This document shows positions 38,166 to 51,840 of a stretch of 64,000 bases of DNA, piece by piece; within the stretch, counting starts at the first letter, position 1, and every line of letters begins with the position of its first letter. The position numbers and the translations under genes are program-made. This stretch comes from Psettodes erumei (Eukaryota > Chordata > Actinopteri > Pleuronectiformes > Psettodidae): contig JAFBJZ010000863.1 in the NCBI GenBank assembly GCA_016785225.1, forward strand, positions 1,116,001 through 1,180,000, in the 5' to 3' direction. The notes below the pieces were generated by a model. It saw only the letters and a list, made by a program, of their open reading frames with translations, was not told the DNA's origin and ran no database searches.

Positions 38166-40207
38166 TCAACCTTTACCACTATGGCATTTCTGTCCGTGTG
38201 GGAAGAGAAGAGCTACTTCTGACAGATGCCACATTTGCAGAGGATAATTGCAGACAATTAATAGGCTCTCAAGTTAAAAGGAGAGAATCCCACTGGAGGT
38301 CATGAATGTATCGTCAGAGGATTTACAGCCATCTGTGATACACAAACACACACTAATGAGAGGCAATGCTGCAATCTTCATCACTGTAGGTGTTTAGGGG
38401 ATACATCATATTTTTTTCAGGATGATTACAGCATTAAAAACATGGCTAGAGACAGTAAGTAGGTTCTCATGCGTGCGGACACTGAGGCGTTCGGATGAAA
38501 TGTGTTTTTCAGTTTGGTTTATTATTCAATATATATATATTTTAAAATCTAAATCCTTCACAATATGACATTTGCACACAAAAAATGTTTATGCCACTGT
38601 CATCCAGGGATAGTGAGACATTAAGCCATCAGTGAAGCAGTAAAATATTTCCTTGTTTTTATTTTGTCATCTAAAGAGGAATCTAAGAAAACATCCCGCG
38701 ACAAAAATTGTGTATGCATTCTCTCCCACACCAAAAATAACGCCGCTCTTTTGACAGCTCATCTTGGATCTATGTTTATCTTCTACATGAAAGATTCATA
38801 ACTGTGGGAAGATGCGTCTTTGTACAACAGGTTGCACTGCAGAGTCCCGTTGTTCCAGGATGTGCGAATGGTTTATACCGTACGACACAACCACATTCAC
38901 AAAGTCAATCTAGACATATAAAGTTAGAGTAACGACTGTACGTAATCTGGGACAAATCTTCTGATCCTTATAATAGAAGTTGGTTTGCTGTTAAACTGTA
39001 GACAGTCACCAAGTTTTGAAAAAAAAAGTTATTTCCTTTTATTTGTAAACAGAAACAGGCTTTTGTTTTTTTAACCAATCCATTCACATCACATTTCTGA
39101 AATCAAGCACAAATAAATCTTTGATATCAATGGACTGTTGGACCATTGTTGGTGAAAAAATAAACATTGATTTGAGAACCCCCGACTGGCACAAACCAGC
39201 ACAGAGCAGCGCCCTGGTAAACATTCCCACAGTTGGTTTTGTGTGCCGTGGCATATTTAGCGATTCATGCAGTGGCAATTGTCTCCCTGGTTAGTGTGCA
39301 GGAGGCAGTGATAGTTTTGTGCCACACACTGTATTTCTGAATCTCTCCATTACTGTAGCATCTTAAACTGAATGTCTGTTTGCATCACGCGGCACAGACG
39401 GCTTCAAGAGTGTGCATGTGTGCCAAATGTGACGTGCACGTTGTGTTAAAAACTTAACTCCTATGTCAAAAAGACAAAGACAAGGCAAGTTATTTTGGAG
39501 CTACATTAATTATTGGTACTGCTCTTATTACAAAAGATGTTTATTTAAAGGAATAAATAAAAATGAAATGATTAAATACAAAACAAACCAACAGACGATT
39601 GTGGATTTAAAGCTCCTCCATCACACCATGAGACCGTCAGCAGCAGAGATGTGATAAATGTGCCGGTACGGCCTGAGTAAAGATAGTAGTGTCAACTACA
39701 CTGATAAAAAAAAGTTTCTCTTTTTTCTTTGTTTTTAACATCTGGTTTTTCACACTTCAGCCTTTTTTTTATGAACCGGGCGTTGACTTTTGATTTCCAT
39801 GACACGTGCGAGTGTGGCCCCCGTGTCAGACGCCCATTGATTCCCATGCACCGACCACTTGTTTACCCATAAGATATAAACCCTGTGAATGGAGCATCAC
39901 ACGCCCTGGCTCATCAGTATTGGTGACTGGATGTCCATTGAGATGCAGAGCACAAACCTTTGATCCTCCTCTGTGCCGAGGCTGGAGGCAAACTCCCTCT
40001 CTCTCTTTCTGCTTGTGCTTTCCCCATCATCCACCTCTCTCTCTCACTCTCTCTTTTTTTTGCAGAGATCTCAGGGGATTGTTATTTTGCTTCAGTGCTC
40101 ACTCTCTGTTTTTGGCTTTACCCCTGAATCTCCTGGATGTGCTTGGCATCCTTTTTAATTTTAAAAGTGAAATCTGTCGCAAAGCCGCTGATGATTTCTG
40201 TGAGCAA
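38166..40207. other. downstream flank of chst1, no gene seen
   Basis: AT-rich DNA that may include an extended chst1 3' UTR up to about 39135. An (AT) run of roughly six units lies near 38529. No coding exon is recognised. Confidence 0.45.
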
Positions 40208-40447
40208 TTAAAGGGATAGTTTGTGAAATGCGCTTATTTGCTCTCTGGCAGAGAGTTGGATGGATACCACTCTCTTGCCTGTGCATTAAATATGAAGCTG
40301 CAAATAACAGCTTAGCTCAGCAAAACAACTGGAACCTGGGGAAACAGTTTGCCTGACTTGTCTGACTGGAGCAAAATCCCAGCACCTCTAAAGCTCACTG
40401 ATTAGGATCAGCCGTGTATTTCCTAAAATGTCTAACTATTCCTTTAA
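40208..40447. repeat. dispersed percomorph-type DNA element with TTAA ends
   Basis: The left end TTAAAGGGATAGTT and the right end AACTATTCCTTTAA are inverted repeats with one mismatch over 14 bases, giving a 240-base non-coding unit. Internal words such as CGCTTATTTGC, CTGGCAGAGAGTTGGATG, ATACCACTCTC and CAGCACCTCTAAAGCTCACT are ones I recognise from a very common interspersed repeat in percomorph fish genomes and transcripts. TTAA at both ends is compatible with a TTAA-target (piggyBac-like) non-autonomous element, but the superfamily is not proven. This copy appears internally shortened. Confidence 0.75.
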
Positions 40448-41539
40448 CAGGCAGAGTGAACATGACTGAGCTGCTGTGTGACAGTCTTTAATCTGACCAT
40501 AGCACTAATAAATCTCTCTATCAGCTTTAATGGATTCAAGAATGCATCAGCTTCAAGTTGGATTGTGCCTCTGCTGAGTCATTAATATCTCATTTGCTTT
40601 TTGTTAAATGATGAGAGCTAACATCATCAGACAGTTTGTCAATAGTGCTGCGGCTGAGCGATGCTCTGGCCGAACACGCACACTTCCAAACCGAGGCTCT
40701 CGATTAAACTCGGCCCGGCCCCCTCGCCTCTGAAGCTGGACCACAACGGTTTGCCAGTAACACACTTCCTCCACACGGCTGCACCCACAACACCACGCAC
40801 GGTTTGCAGCCTGCTTCCCATGTGCCGGTGCGTCGGTGTGTCTCTGGGCGCTTGCTGAGGCCCTTGTGTTCTTCATTGTGTCCCAGGGCTGAACATATGG
40901 TTCGTAAGCCACATGGAAGAAAGTACAGTAAATCGCTCTCTCATCATGCCACCCTCTCTCTCTCTTTTATATTCTCATCCCCTCGTAATGTGACCTTAAT
41001 AATCTGACCCTGTGTGACTTGCATGACAGAGCAGAGGGCTATTTGCCTCTTTGTGCCCACTGTGTGCTGAGCGGAGCTGACAGGACATGTCCCGCCAGCT
41101 AAAACTACTTGTCAGTGAGCAAAGACTGCTGAAAGAGAATATTCTTGAAGGGCGCAGCAATAAAAGTGATCTCTGGAACAGAAGGAAGCCTGAGATGCAA
41201 ATCTGCTGCTGGAACTTTCACACGTCTTGTCTTTTGCTGGTTTTGCGAGTGAAATCCGTGAGCGTGGCTGTTCTTGTTCTGCCGGCACGCGGTGCGGCGT
41301 TACGAAGCGAAAAGCTCACCCAACTGAACACGTCCTGTGAATGATGGCGCTTAAACGTGTCAGGAGTGAGCCAGCGGATATGATGTGCCGGCGTGTCCGC
41401 GACAAGCACGCATTGTCTTTGACCCCTCAAGCACGCCAGCCTTTCCCGGATGATCTTCCATGGCGGCGGAGGCCTGGATGACTCAGTTGGCGCTCAGGTG
41501 ACCACTGGACGCTCCTTTCCAGCTTGGAGCTGTGAATAA

Positions 41540-41860
41540 GAGTCGAGCGGCGCAATCAAAACTATTCATGCGAAAATCACGAGATCGTTTTTGCGCACAG
41601 GTTGCCTGAGTTGTTATGTGATTGCTGGTAAAAATGGCAGCGGGGGAGGGTGGGGGAGGGCGCGGTGAGCGAGCTGGGCTCTGCCAGGAGTGATATGAGC
41701 AGCTTAATTGAAGCTGTCAGCAGGTCAGCATCAGAGAGCCGTATAGCAACCAGGTCATTATGTAGTTGGAGATCCACAGCACATGATAGGCTTAATGGGC
41801 AGAGCGGCTTTTGAAATGAAATTTTAAAAACTGAAATATTCCCTGTAATATGCAAACTGG
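41540..41860. promoter_or_regulatory. candidate conserved regulatory element containing a G-quadruplex motif
   Basis: Apart from the G-rich core, this stretch is repeat-free and carries clustered factor-like words: GCTTAATTGAAGC (a homeodomain core in an imperfect palindrome), TAGCAACC (an RFX half-site-like word), CAGGTCATTATG and GGCTTAATGGG. Conservation cannot be tested here. Confidence 0.22.
41642..41660 (+). other. canonical G-quadruplex motif with one-base loops
   Basis: GGGGGAGGGTGGGGGAGGG reads as four G runs of at least three separated by single bases A, T and A. This is the pattern of very stable parallel quadruplexes. It also offers MAZ/SP-type binding sites. Confidence 0.85.
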
Positions 41861-42627
41861 AGCAGTTATCCCTCTGGGTAATAAAAAAATTTGTGCTTGG
41901 ATTGAATTCAAATCCCAACTTTTAAGCCGTATTTGTACATGAGCTCGTCTTTAACACGCAGCCTCAGCTGGCATCTGCGTTCACGTCGTCGCCTGAAAAC
42001 ATTTAACGTCGCGCTCACATTCCCCAAGCCCAAAATGTATCTGAAATATCCAAACTTTGTAATGCGATCACTGAATAAATTACCTTTTCATTTCAGCCTC
42101 TTCTTCACACTCAAACTTTAATATATTAAAGCAATAAATTTTACATTCTGTATGAACTTATTTTTAGATGAGAAAGGGGGCAAACTCGAGCTCATGCACA
42201 CACTCTCACCAAGGAGCAGTTTATGGTTACCCCCCTTACGCCACCCCTGTGGAAATGCGGGTAGAGGTGAGTGTGTGTGTTAGTGTGTGTGTGTTTGTGC
42301 GTGTGTTCATGCAGCACTGGTTGGGCAGCTTATGTCACTGTGGTCAGCTGCGGCACTCTCGCTTTGCTGCCGATGCTCATATTCTCCCTTCGGCTGGCCT
42401 GAGAAGCTGGAATGAGATTAGCCAACACGCACACGGGGCAAACAAACCGTGAGCCGTCATGAGCTGAAAATGAAGCTCTGGGCTCTGGAGGAAACGCGTA
42501 AATATCTCAATTCTGACACCGCGTGACATTATTGAGTCCCAGGCATAAGACTTGCAAATATGATGCTGCTGGATACCTTGTGCAATAACACCGGCGCAAC
42601 ATGACAGAGGCTTAACCTGGCCAGTGT

Positions 42628-42628
<1 letters not shown>

Positions 42629-42660
<32 letters not shown>
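42629..42660. repeat. (GT)16 microsatellite
   Basis: Perfect GT run, directly read. Confidence 0.95.
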
Positions 42661-42661
<1 letters not shown>

Positions 42662-45600
42662 TGTGCTGGACATAAATCCCGATCAAGCTCTCGATGACCA
42701 AGCACACATTTGTTATCTCAGATGCTGAGGCTGTAAATCAGAGCTCGAAGGGTTCAGGTGTAAAGAAAAAAACGCCTTCGTTCAAAATCTCATGTGACCT
42801 TTTTGTTTTTTGTTTTTTTTCCTCATCTTCATATGGGAAAAGAGTCCTGGCTGAGATAAGCTCTCACTGTGGTGGATTTATCTGCAAACTCCTGCAGGCT
42901 GACGTACAGATTGGAGTCTCGTCTCCGCATCAACACTTTTGCCAGGTTTCTCTCAGAAACGGGGACGTCACTTTGAAATGCCAAGACGTCTGTCGAGCAA
43001 CATATGTTCCTTTCCACCACGCCGGTGCCTTCAGTAAAGGCTGGCACGAGTCCCGTCCACTTTGCGTGTTTGATCTGCCTTCAGCTATCCACAGGGATTC
43101 GTTTTATTTAGATCGATATTTTAATCAACATATTGGCAACCTCTCGGGCCTTGAGGCTTTTCCAAATTACAACTCTTGATATAAAAAAAGAAATTGTAAC
43201 ATCGCTAATTGACAATCAACCAGCAATGCCGTATTGTAAGACCATATAATTTGCTAACTGGCAACAAAATGGCTTATTTGATGCTTTCAGTCGTTTTTCT
43301 CTCTTGAATTATATCTACTTGTTATAGGTGAAAACATTTTGACATCAGAACTTAAAATAAAATAAGTTATTTAACTAATTATGCAAATACACTGGTTGAA
43401 GCTGTTGATGAGAACTTTCATCTCACTTACTTGACATTACTGAATCTATTTAGGTCGATGCCAAGTGAACTGATGTAAAAGATTAGAAAGATGTGGATGG
43501 ATAAAACCATCCTGTGGAGAAAGGTACTGTGTTTTCTTCCCACAACCTGAGTTTACGTACTGCAGGAAGCCCCTAGACACACTTTCCTGTCCATTAATTT
43601 TAGTATCCCTCATTAATTTGCTCTCGTGGTGAAACCTACAGCGTGGCTGTTGAAGAACTGAAGGGAAATCAAGGTGCTCGCAGTGGTTATTATTACACCG
43701 ACACCTTTGGTGAGATTATCTGCTAAAGCCTGAACAAAGTAGCCATTCTCAGGGTTTTCTGTGTGCCGTGGGTTATGAATAAGATGTAGAGCGAAATCAT
43801 GAGTCTCATTCTGATGCACTGATGCTTTATCCATTTGACTTTAATCATAGAAGTGTTCAAACCTAAGTGACAAACTAGTACTGCAATCTACAACAACCGA
43901 TGTGGTACATGTAATGTGTAACCTCAAGTAAATATGTAACTAACTGTGACATGTAACTGAAATAATCTCATAGATCTGGAAACACTAAGTCATGGATATA
44001 AATATAAAAGTATAAAGTCCAGCAGGTTAAGTAAAGAGCAGTTACAGTTGGGAGTTTGTGGTAAAATGTCCAGAATTTGTTTTCCTTTTTGTAGTAACAG
44101 CATGTTCCAACATGTCAGCAAGTAAACTGAGTGTTTTTTTTTTTTTAACCACAAAGTGAAATTCTGACAAATTCCCTTTATGGTTAAGTTTGAGGCAAAA
44201 AAAGAGACTTGTACAACTTTCTGCTGGTTCATGAACATTAAGAGCAGCCGCAATGCTAATTTGACTATTATTCATCAAAAGAGCCTTAGGTGTCAGTATC
44301 CCAATTTAATTATTACTCAAAGAGCATGCACCCACAGAGGTACAGCCATGAATCAATGAGAATTTAACATGTGGCTGAGAAACTGAGTTACTGATGGGAT
44401 TATTCAGACTCCTGCTCTACCAGTGATAATGATATTAATAACAACCCCGCCACCACCTGCACTATTCACTCCAGGTTGAGAAACCCCTGCATTTGTGCCA
44501 TTTGCATTTTATTTACCTCCATTATATTCTCTTTTCTTTCAGTTTTTCAGCTCCCGCTCATACCCTGGAAGGCAGCACGCCGTGTGACACGGTGCTTTGG
44601 GTGATTTTGCGATGACACAGAAGATCTCCAGATCCAATCTGCCACCGAAGCAACCTCCTCCAGGAGGAAGCTGGTGTCCTCGTACAGTAGGTGCAGATCT
44701 GCCGTGAGCGAATATGTGCCAGGTTAAATAAAGCGAGGGGAGCGGACGACGTTAAAGCTGACTTAACGTTCTGTACGTTCCTCCAGTCCTGGGACGACTG
44801 CTGGGAGGAACATGATGGTATTAGACAGTGAGCCTCATGTTATCTATATGAACATTATACTGAATGACATGTCACGATACGTGCATTATAGTGGATGTAC
44901 AGTTTGGGTGACATTACCGTTCACTCTGAGTCATGTAAATGTAACTCCAATACTCACTCTCCCTTTAGCCAATGCTTTCTGCATTAAGTCCTGAGGGAAA
45001 TGGGAAAAATCCGGCTCTTCACCGCTAAGTGCAACACTATCTGCACCAGCTAGTCACTCACTTTGCCTGTGTGCTGACGAGTGCTTGACAGGTCGAGTTG
45101 TGTGTGTGTTTTATTATTAACTGAAAAAAGCTGTCTGAAAATGACACTGATGAGAGCAGTGGGACTGCACCAAAACAGTAAAGTTGCTGAAAAGCAAAAC
45201 AGTGAGACCCCCCCCCTCCAGCTTTGCAGAGCTGAGTAGAGCTGCAGAGCTCGGTGATGTGTCTCTGTGGGTTCATTACAGGGAGACACACCGTTCAAAT
45301 ACGACTTAATTGATGAAATACATGAACGCGACAACAAATAACAGCCTTTTCCAGCCCGTTCAGTCGCCTTTACCTTTCTCAGTCAACCTGTGTTCTGATG
45401 CTTTAAAGGGTCCCAGCCTGCAAGACAAACAAATAAGCACTTTTCTTCTCCCCCTTTGAATATTTCAGAATACACCCCCCCACCTCCACCCTGGATATCT
45501 TGTTAGAGGGGAACTGTGACTCACCCCCAGCTGGGTAGCAAAACAGAGGTGTGGGGTCCTTGAAATGCAAGGATTGTGTATGCCCGCTGGCAGTGTGTGC

Positions 45601-46280
45601 AGGAGCTGCACGCACAGCCGTGTGGCAACAATATACAGTGCATATGGTAACATACATTCAGGTTCATACACGTTCACGCGCACAAAACATCACATATGGC
45701 TTGAGGCGCTCTGTCAGACTCGTTTTTGGAGTTAAACTTTGATCATTGGGAAGTTCAGCACCTGGTGATGATTCCTTATGAAACACACACGATTTTATTT
45801 TTTCCATCTCTGTATGACGCTATAAAAATGTGATCACTGTGTAATCACACAGTTACACAATAGCTAGCTTTATTACATTCAAAGTTAAATACCCGGTGTC
45901 ACAGGGGAAAATAGTATTGCTCCGTGTTTGAAGAGAATTGCCCTGTGCTTTTTAAATTACTGAGCTGTGCAGTCACTTGTACCTTGTACGCATTATGGGG
46001 ATGCTACACAACAAATCTATGCGACTTTTTTTTTGTGAAATGCTCAATACAATAGCAAGAATAGGTCTGCCCTGCAATTACTGTTCACATACTCGAATGT
46101 GATGAATTCAAGCTGCATTTCAGTGTTCTCCCTTTTTTTTATTTGCTTTCATACCCGAGCTGCAGAATCCATCCTCCTGACTTTCACCATTCTCAGATCC
46201 ATTTGTCGTGGTTGCTTTATTGGCAAACACGGAGACGGATTTGGCAGGGAAAGCCTGTTACATACTACACGCCACGTGTC

Positions 46281-46302
46281 AAACCGCCGTTTTTGGCGGT
46301 TT
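46281..46302. other. perfect 8-bp stem with 6-base loop, E2F-like
   Basis: AAACCGCC (46281-46288), loop GTTTTT, GGCGGTTT (46295-46302). TTTGGCGG within it fits the E2F core TTTSSCGS. No adjacent promoter is evident. Confidence 0.4.
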
Positions 46303-48548
46303 TCAGGTCATTCCTGACAGCAACAGCTGTAGACGGTGATATATTTAGAAACTTGAGAGGAAAGGAAAAGGAAGCTCCTCAACTGATGTTGAATAGCGAG
46401 AGCAGAAAAGGAGCAAGAAATTAAATGTGACCGCCAGTCAGATGTCAATGGAGGAAACATAGGGAAAACCAAGGTGATTATCAGCTTTGTGGTTAAACAG
46501 CGTAGGCTTTCAACATTATTGAATCTCCCATTAATTACTTGATAATATCCTGATCTGTAAACCGTGGATTCATGACTAATCCTGCTAAATGTAATCAGAT
46601 CAGAAGTAACCCAGATTTATTTTAGCCTCTCTGTGGTGGAGCTGGGTATTCACAGCTATTCACGTGTTACAAAATGATGTAAGGCCTTGATAAACTCAAA
46701 CATAAAAATGATGCTGATAAAATACATCAATAATAATAATAATGTGCATCAAAACTAATGTTTGATACATATTTATGATAAAAATGACACTCGTGCGTCA
46801 CTATGAATGACTCCTAATGCATAAAAGTGAGCTGATCCTTGGTGTAAATACGTCACATACAACATATCATTTTGGATCGAAGAGGTTAAGAGAGTAAAAC
46901 GTGAAGACAGTGGAGGATCAGCATGTTTGGCCACTGTGCCTCTAAACAAGTGGAGACTGTTTTTGTTCAGCCATTCCCTTCACAGTAACTTTCCTTCATA
47001 GCCACAGTTTCCCCACATTCCCTTCTTGCTTCTGTCTTGTACAGAGTGAAGATCCAAACAACCACAGCCACAATCAATGGAGGAAAGTAGTTTCCAGGGG
47101 GAATATGTTATTAATCCACTGGTTAACAACCGAGTAGGCATTACTGTCTAAGCACTGGGGCACTGGGCTTCCAGCTGCGCAGAGCTGAAACTTCTGTCAA
47201 GTTTTCTTTCTGTAAAATAATTGAAAATCCATATCTATGATTACACATAATATTTTAACTTCACACTTTATTTTAGGAGCAGCACCACGGTAATGAGAGC
47301 TGTTCATGGCGGCACAGCGGCAGGAATCATTTTGTCAGACATGAGGGGGACCTGGATTTTTAAAGAACAAATCTGAAATGTTGCAGCACCTTTTGTGTAA
47401 GGGCACACGTATTTCCTTTGGTAAATAGCAAAATACATGTAACTGTAATTAATTACTGAGGAAAAAAACCCATCACATCACAACACAACAGTGAAGTAAT
47501 AGTTATTCTTCAAAATGCTGGTGATTACAAAGGAGTTACATTTATAATATTTGTTGTAATGTTTTGTGTGTTTTCCTACACAGACAGGGTTACTGTGGGA
47601 AACAAGGACTGGAAGACTGAAGCATATCAGAAATGTGTTTTAAAACAAAAAGCTGAGAGGAGATGCAGCTGCTTTGTCACTGCAAGTAATGATTCAATCC
47701 AGTATTAAAACACAACGTTGATTTATGGAGCTCAAAGCAATTTTTGACAAAAAGAAGGGCCCGAGAGTTTCCGTTGGCCTCTTCTTCAGTTGAAGTTTCC
47801 TAACTGATAGCGCGGCCAAATGCAGCATGTAGTCTCAGGACACTTCCCTCAATCCACCCACTGCCTCAGCAACCGCACAAGCTATAATTACTGTGATTAA
47901 AATTAGAGCTGAGGCTTAGATAAATGATGCACTTTTACAATCAATAATCACAGTACACAGGAAATTGATTCTACCATAACCATTGTCATTATTTTATGTC
48001 CTGGGTAGCTGCAGTTAGACAGGCTGACAGTTGCAATTTCAGCGTTCTTTTTTTTTTATCTTAAAAGAAGGAACATCATGCATCAAGTAGCACAATTACA
48101 TAAATGCTCCCGAGGCGCTGATGCAGAGTCACATTCGGTATGAACGATATCATGCACTTATCATTTCAGACTCTGATTGCACATTATAGTTAAATGTAGC
48201 AAAATTTATTTATCTATATTTTAGCGGTGCATTTGCAGACTCCCCGAATGGAAGAGGGTTGTTGTAGAAATCTGACAAAAGAATGACAGCCTGCCGCCTC
48301 TGCTGACTGCTGCAAAGCCCAACAAGCCCTAAAAAAAAGCTGCAGTTGTTCAGATGGCTGTAAGGCTGCAGTGGGGTCGCGGCGACAGGAGGGAACTGAA
48401 TGATGCATCACATGACCTTCATGATTCGCTGACCCCGGCAACATTTGTTTCTCAGCTTGAGAAGGACCACTCGCAGTCATCGTTAGGGCATGGGCGACAT
48501 CTGCGGTCTCCATCATGCCGAGGTGCACTCATTTTGCTGGTATCTGTA

Positions 48549-48550
<2 letters not shown>

Positions 48551-48586
<36 letters not shown>
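48551..48586. repeat. (TG)18 microsatellite
   Basis: Perfect TG run, directly read. Confidence 0.95.
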
Positions 48587-48587
<1 letters not shown>

Positions 48588-51500
48588 ATGTGTGTAGATT
48601 TGTTTGCATGTCTGAGAGGGGGTGGGGGCTTCTAGTTGTTTTGCCAATGCTCTGCATGCGACTCTTTCTCCCTTCAGCCACCGTCTGTTCTCTGGTTGCA
48701 GTGAATGTATGTTTTGGTTTCACACGTCCTCACTTGAATTCATTATCTAATATTTCACAAACTTTCCGCTTTAACTTTTTCTGCAGAGAGACGAGCGTCG
48801 TCTGACTGCCACTCTGGTCTGCGCTGTGTTTGCCTCCAGAGATGAGTGTGTGTTTGTGTGTCTGTGTGTGTCTCTTCTGCTGCTCTCCCCTGGCACAACC
48901 TGCCACATTGACTTAACGGATCAATCCACACCTCGCAGGTGCACCAGATGGGTATCACTTCGACTTAAAAATTCTCTGGGCTGGTTTGTATGTGCCAAGC
49001 TAAAAAAAAAAAAAAGAAAGAAAGAAAAAATGAAGCGATAAATAAAAAAAACAATAAATAAATAAGGCAACCTTGACGCAGTATGCGCCTGTTCAGAAAT
49101 AACGAAAGGATGAGTCACAGAGAGGGAGGGAGTGAAGTGGCCTGGAAACAGGTCTTGATGTTATCTGCTTTCCATTTCAGGAGACATTTTATTTTACCTG
49201 ACCGAACGAGATTGTGCTTCACTGCAACTCCAGTGCCAGTGCGGAGCTTCAAATTTTTGCTGCCCCATACACTCGGCGCTGTATTTACTTAATTCTGTCA
49301 AAGTGTTGCTGTTAAATCTCTGCTTCCTGACAGCCCGTGTTTTAACACTATTAAAATTCAGACCTATTAAATTACAGTTGTACAACGAATGCTGACATTT
49401 CGCTTGCCACCAACTTGCAGAATAATTAGCAATGTTCATGTTGATTTAATACAAACCACAATCTTTAGCCTATCCTTTTCACACCCTCACTGTAGCTTTG
49501 TAAAACGTATCCACAGTTTTGTTGCGCCAGGTCAGACACATAATGGTTCTATGTGCCGTTCGGAAGTGAACTTACAAATAAAAATTATTTTGTTACAACC
49601 CAGCTCCATTTGGAGGTCTCTGCACTTCAACTTGAAACCCCCCAAACTATCATTCAGACTCATAGCTGGCTTTGACTCCCTGTACAGTACTGAAACTGAA
49701 TTTACAATTGAAAAGTGGAAGCAGTTTTCTTTTCCTCTTTTTTTTTTTACATCCACTTGCGAACACATAAAGCTGGCATTCCATTTTCTTGAGATGAATC
49801 CTGCAAATTCTTCTTCCTCTTTTTTTTGAAATTGCACAGCATTCCTCTGGCGTCCTCAAACCCTGCACCACATTCATAACTGACAAAAGGGACGCGAGAG
49901 TTCTGTTTACTCGAGTGAAAGTGTTTTTGGACTTGAACGTACGGTGTCGCACTGAAGGACAGTGCTCTCAGCCTTCAACGATGCATTTGGAAATGTCGTG
50001 CATGCAGGCAGTTGTGAAACTACTATTTTGAAAGTATGAATGAGCTCCTCTCGGGCACCTGAACACACAGGGAGCAGGCGGTGGCATCTCCTCGGATGCT
50101 ATGCGAGGCACATCTCGCCGCTGACACGCAGGGAACTGGATGTCCCAGAAGAGCCGGGGGCTGCGTGTGCTTGACTGCGCCCTCCTGACACCACCCATCA
50201 CTCTTTTGTAGCCGGAGACCTCTTTTGCCCGTCACCCTCCTCCCCCTCCCGCCGATGGATCTGGCAGAGTTTTGAAGGATGAGGTCCACCCTGGGGGCAG
50301 CTCACCCCGCTGGGCAGCGTCGCCTGCATCCAAGTCTGTGAAGAACAGGGACTTATGATTCTGTCTCGTCCAAACCCTTTTCTCATTTCCCTGGGAGAAG
50401 TGGAGCGGCAATACATATTGCCATAAACTGTAATATATTAGTTTGGAGAGTAAGGAAACTGCAGACAGAGATGATATGAGAGCCATTTAGAATTGAGCTG
50501 TCATTTGATTGCTTCTAATTTGTTCTTGGTTTCTCATTTCTCACTTGTCTTTTTTCCCACTTCACTACCACTGTCGTCCCTTTCCTCAATCTGTTATTCC
50601 TTCTAACTTCATTCCTATTGACATCCCATCACACATATTCCCGCTTTAATCCTAACTGTCTTCTCTCCTCTTGTCTTACTCTCTCCATTTTTGTGGCAAT
50701 AATTCATTTTTCTATGCCTTTTAGACTGTGGATTGTAAAGCTCACGCTGCGCCGAACAGCAGTGCAATTGGAGAGGGAAATAAAAATAGCTTGGCATGTC
50801 AGCAGGGGTTTATGATGGCCTCTTTTCCTCAGAGAACTCATATTAAGTCCTACCCACATCTTATACAATAGACTATGGAGCAAAGCCCGCAAAGCTAGTT
50901 CAGGCTGACAACTTGAGTTTCGCCCAGTAGAGCTCGCAGCACGGTGAAAATGTGGACATTTCTCTCACTTTATGCGGCTGCTGTCTGCACGTACAACTTG
51001 GTTATAGCAGCGACAACAGCAGCATCCGGCCCTGGAGGATCTTACAGCGCATTGAAATACCTACACAATGCTCCGTCATCTGTCAGAATCACAATCTGAA
51101 TATTTTCTTTACCAAGTGATGGAAGATCATGGCACTCCTGCTCAACCTCAGTTGAGCTAAGCTTGCTAACTGCTGCATTCAGACATACTTTACGTCATCA
51201 GTGGCGCGATGACCTTCACTTATCATCGTCATCGAGATAAAAACCCAGGAGAGAAATCCAGGAAAGATTTAATACACTTTTCTTTACACCTGCACTTACA
51301 TATACGCATCTCCATTAGCCAGAGTCATTTTGGCTTTCTTAATCATCTGTGACTCCTGTAATATTTATTTTTTATTTTTGTGCCAGTGTAGCATCTTGCC
51401 TTAATGAAACAGGGAGATTGACAGCATGATTTCAGCCTTTTATCGGCTGCCGTTATCACAGGGGAAAGATCACGTAAGTGCCTCAGCCCTGCAGTCTGCT

Positions 51501-51840
51501 AACTGTAGTTAAAGTGGAGTCAAAAAGAAGAAAGAAAAATCAGAAATCATAATTTAACCGGATAAAAATCTCTCTCACATCTTTTGGAGCTGATGCATCA
51601 ATCCAAACAAAACATATTAAAAAGGATCTGGTTTTGATATAATGATTTGACATGGTGAACTCCGCTGCTGCTTTATGTTTGTTTTCTTTATTTTCTTATT
51701 TCAGACGTCTGCTGGTTTCACAAAAATAGACTTCCCCACAGATTAGCATGTAATTGCAGCAGCTGGCATTATGGCATTGTTTCATACAGTAAGTGGTTGT
51801 ATTGTACTGGATGGACCATTGTTCACCAGACACACCCAGC

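Larger units (their letters stand above)
40448..51840. other. intergenic, no gene supported
   Basis: No coding exon recognised. Listed separately are the G-quadruplex motif at 41642, GT microsatellites at 42629 and 48551, and the GGCGGTTT hairpin at 46281. TAAT-rich repeat-free segments at about 46480-46640 and 47880-48010 are possible regulatory elements. A pyrimidine tract ending in CTTTCAG at 44541 resembles an acceptor but leads into no recognisable exon. Confidence 0.5.

Noticed and set aside
42694..43179. 161-codon + strand open frame
   Set aside because: There is no recognisable domain, splice context or family resemblance. Open frames of this size occur by chance in 64 kb.
44541..44700. 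Acceptor-like pyrimidine tract followed by a short ATG frame (MTQKISRSNLPPKQ)
   Set aside because: The frame closes after about 30 codons, no donor pairs convincingly with it, and the peptide is not recognisable.
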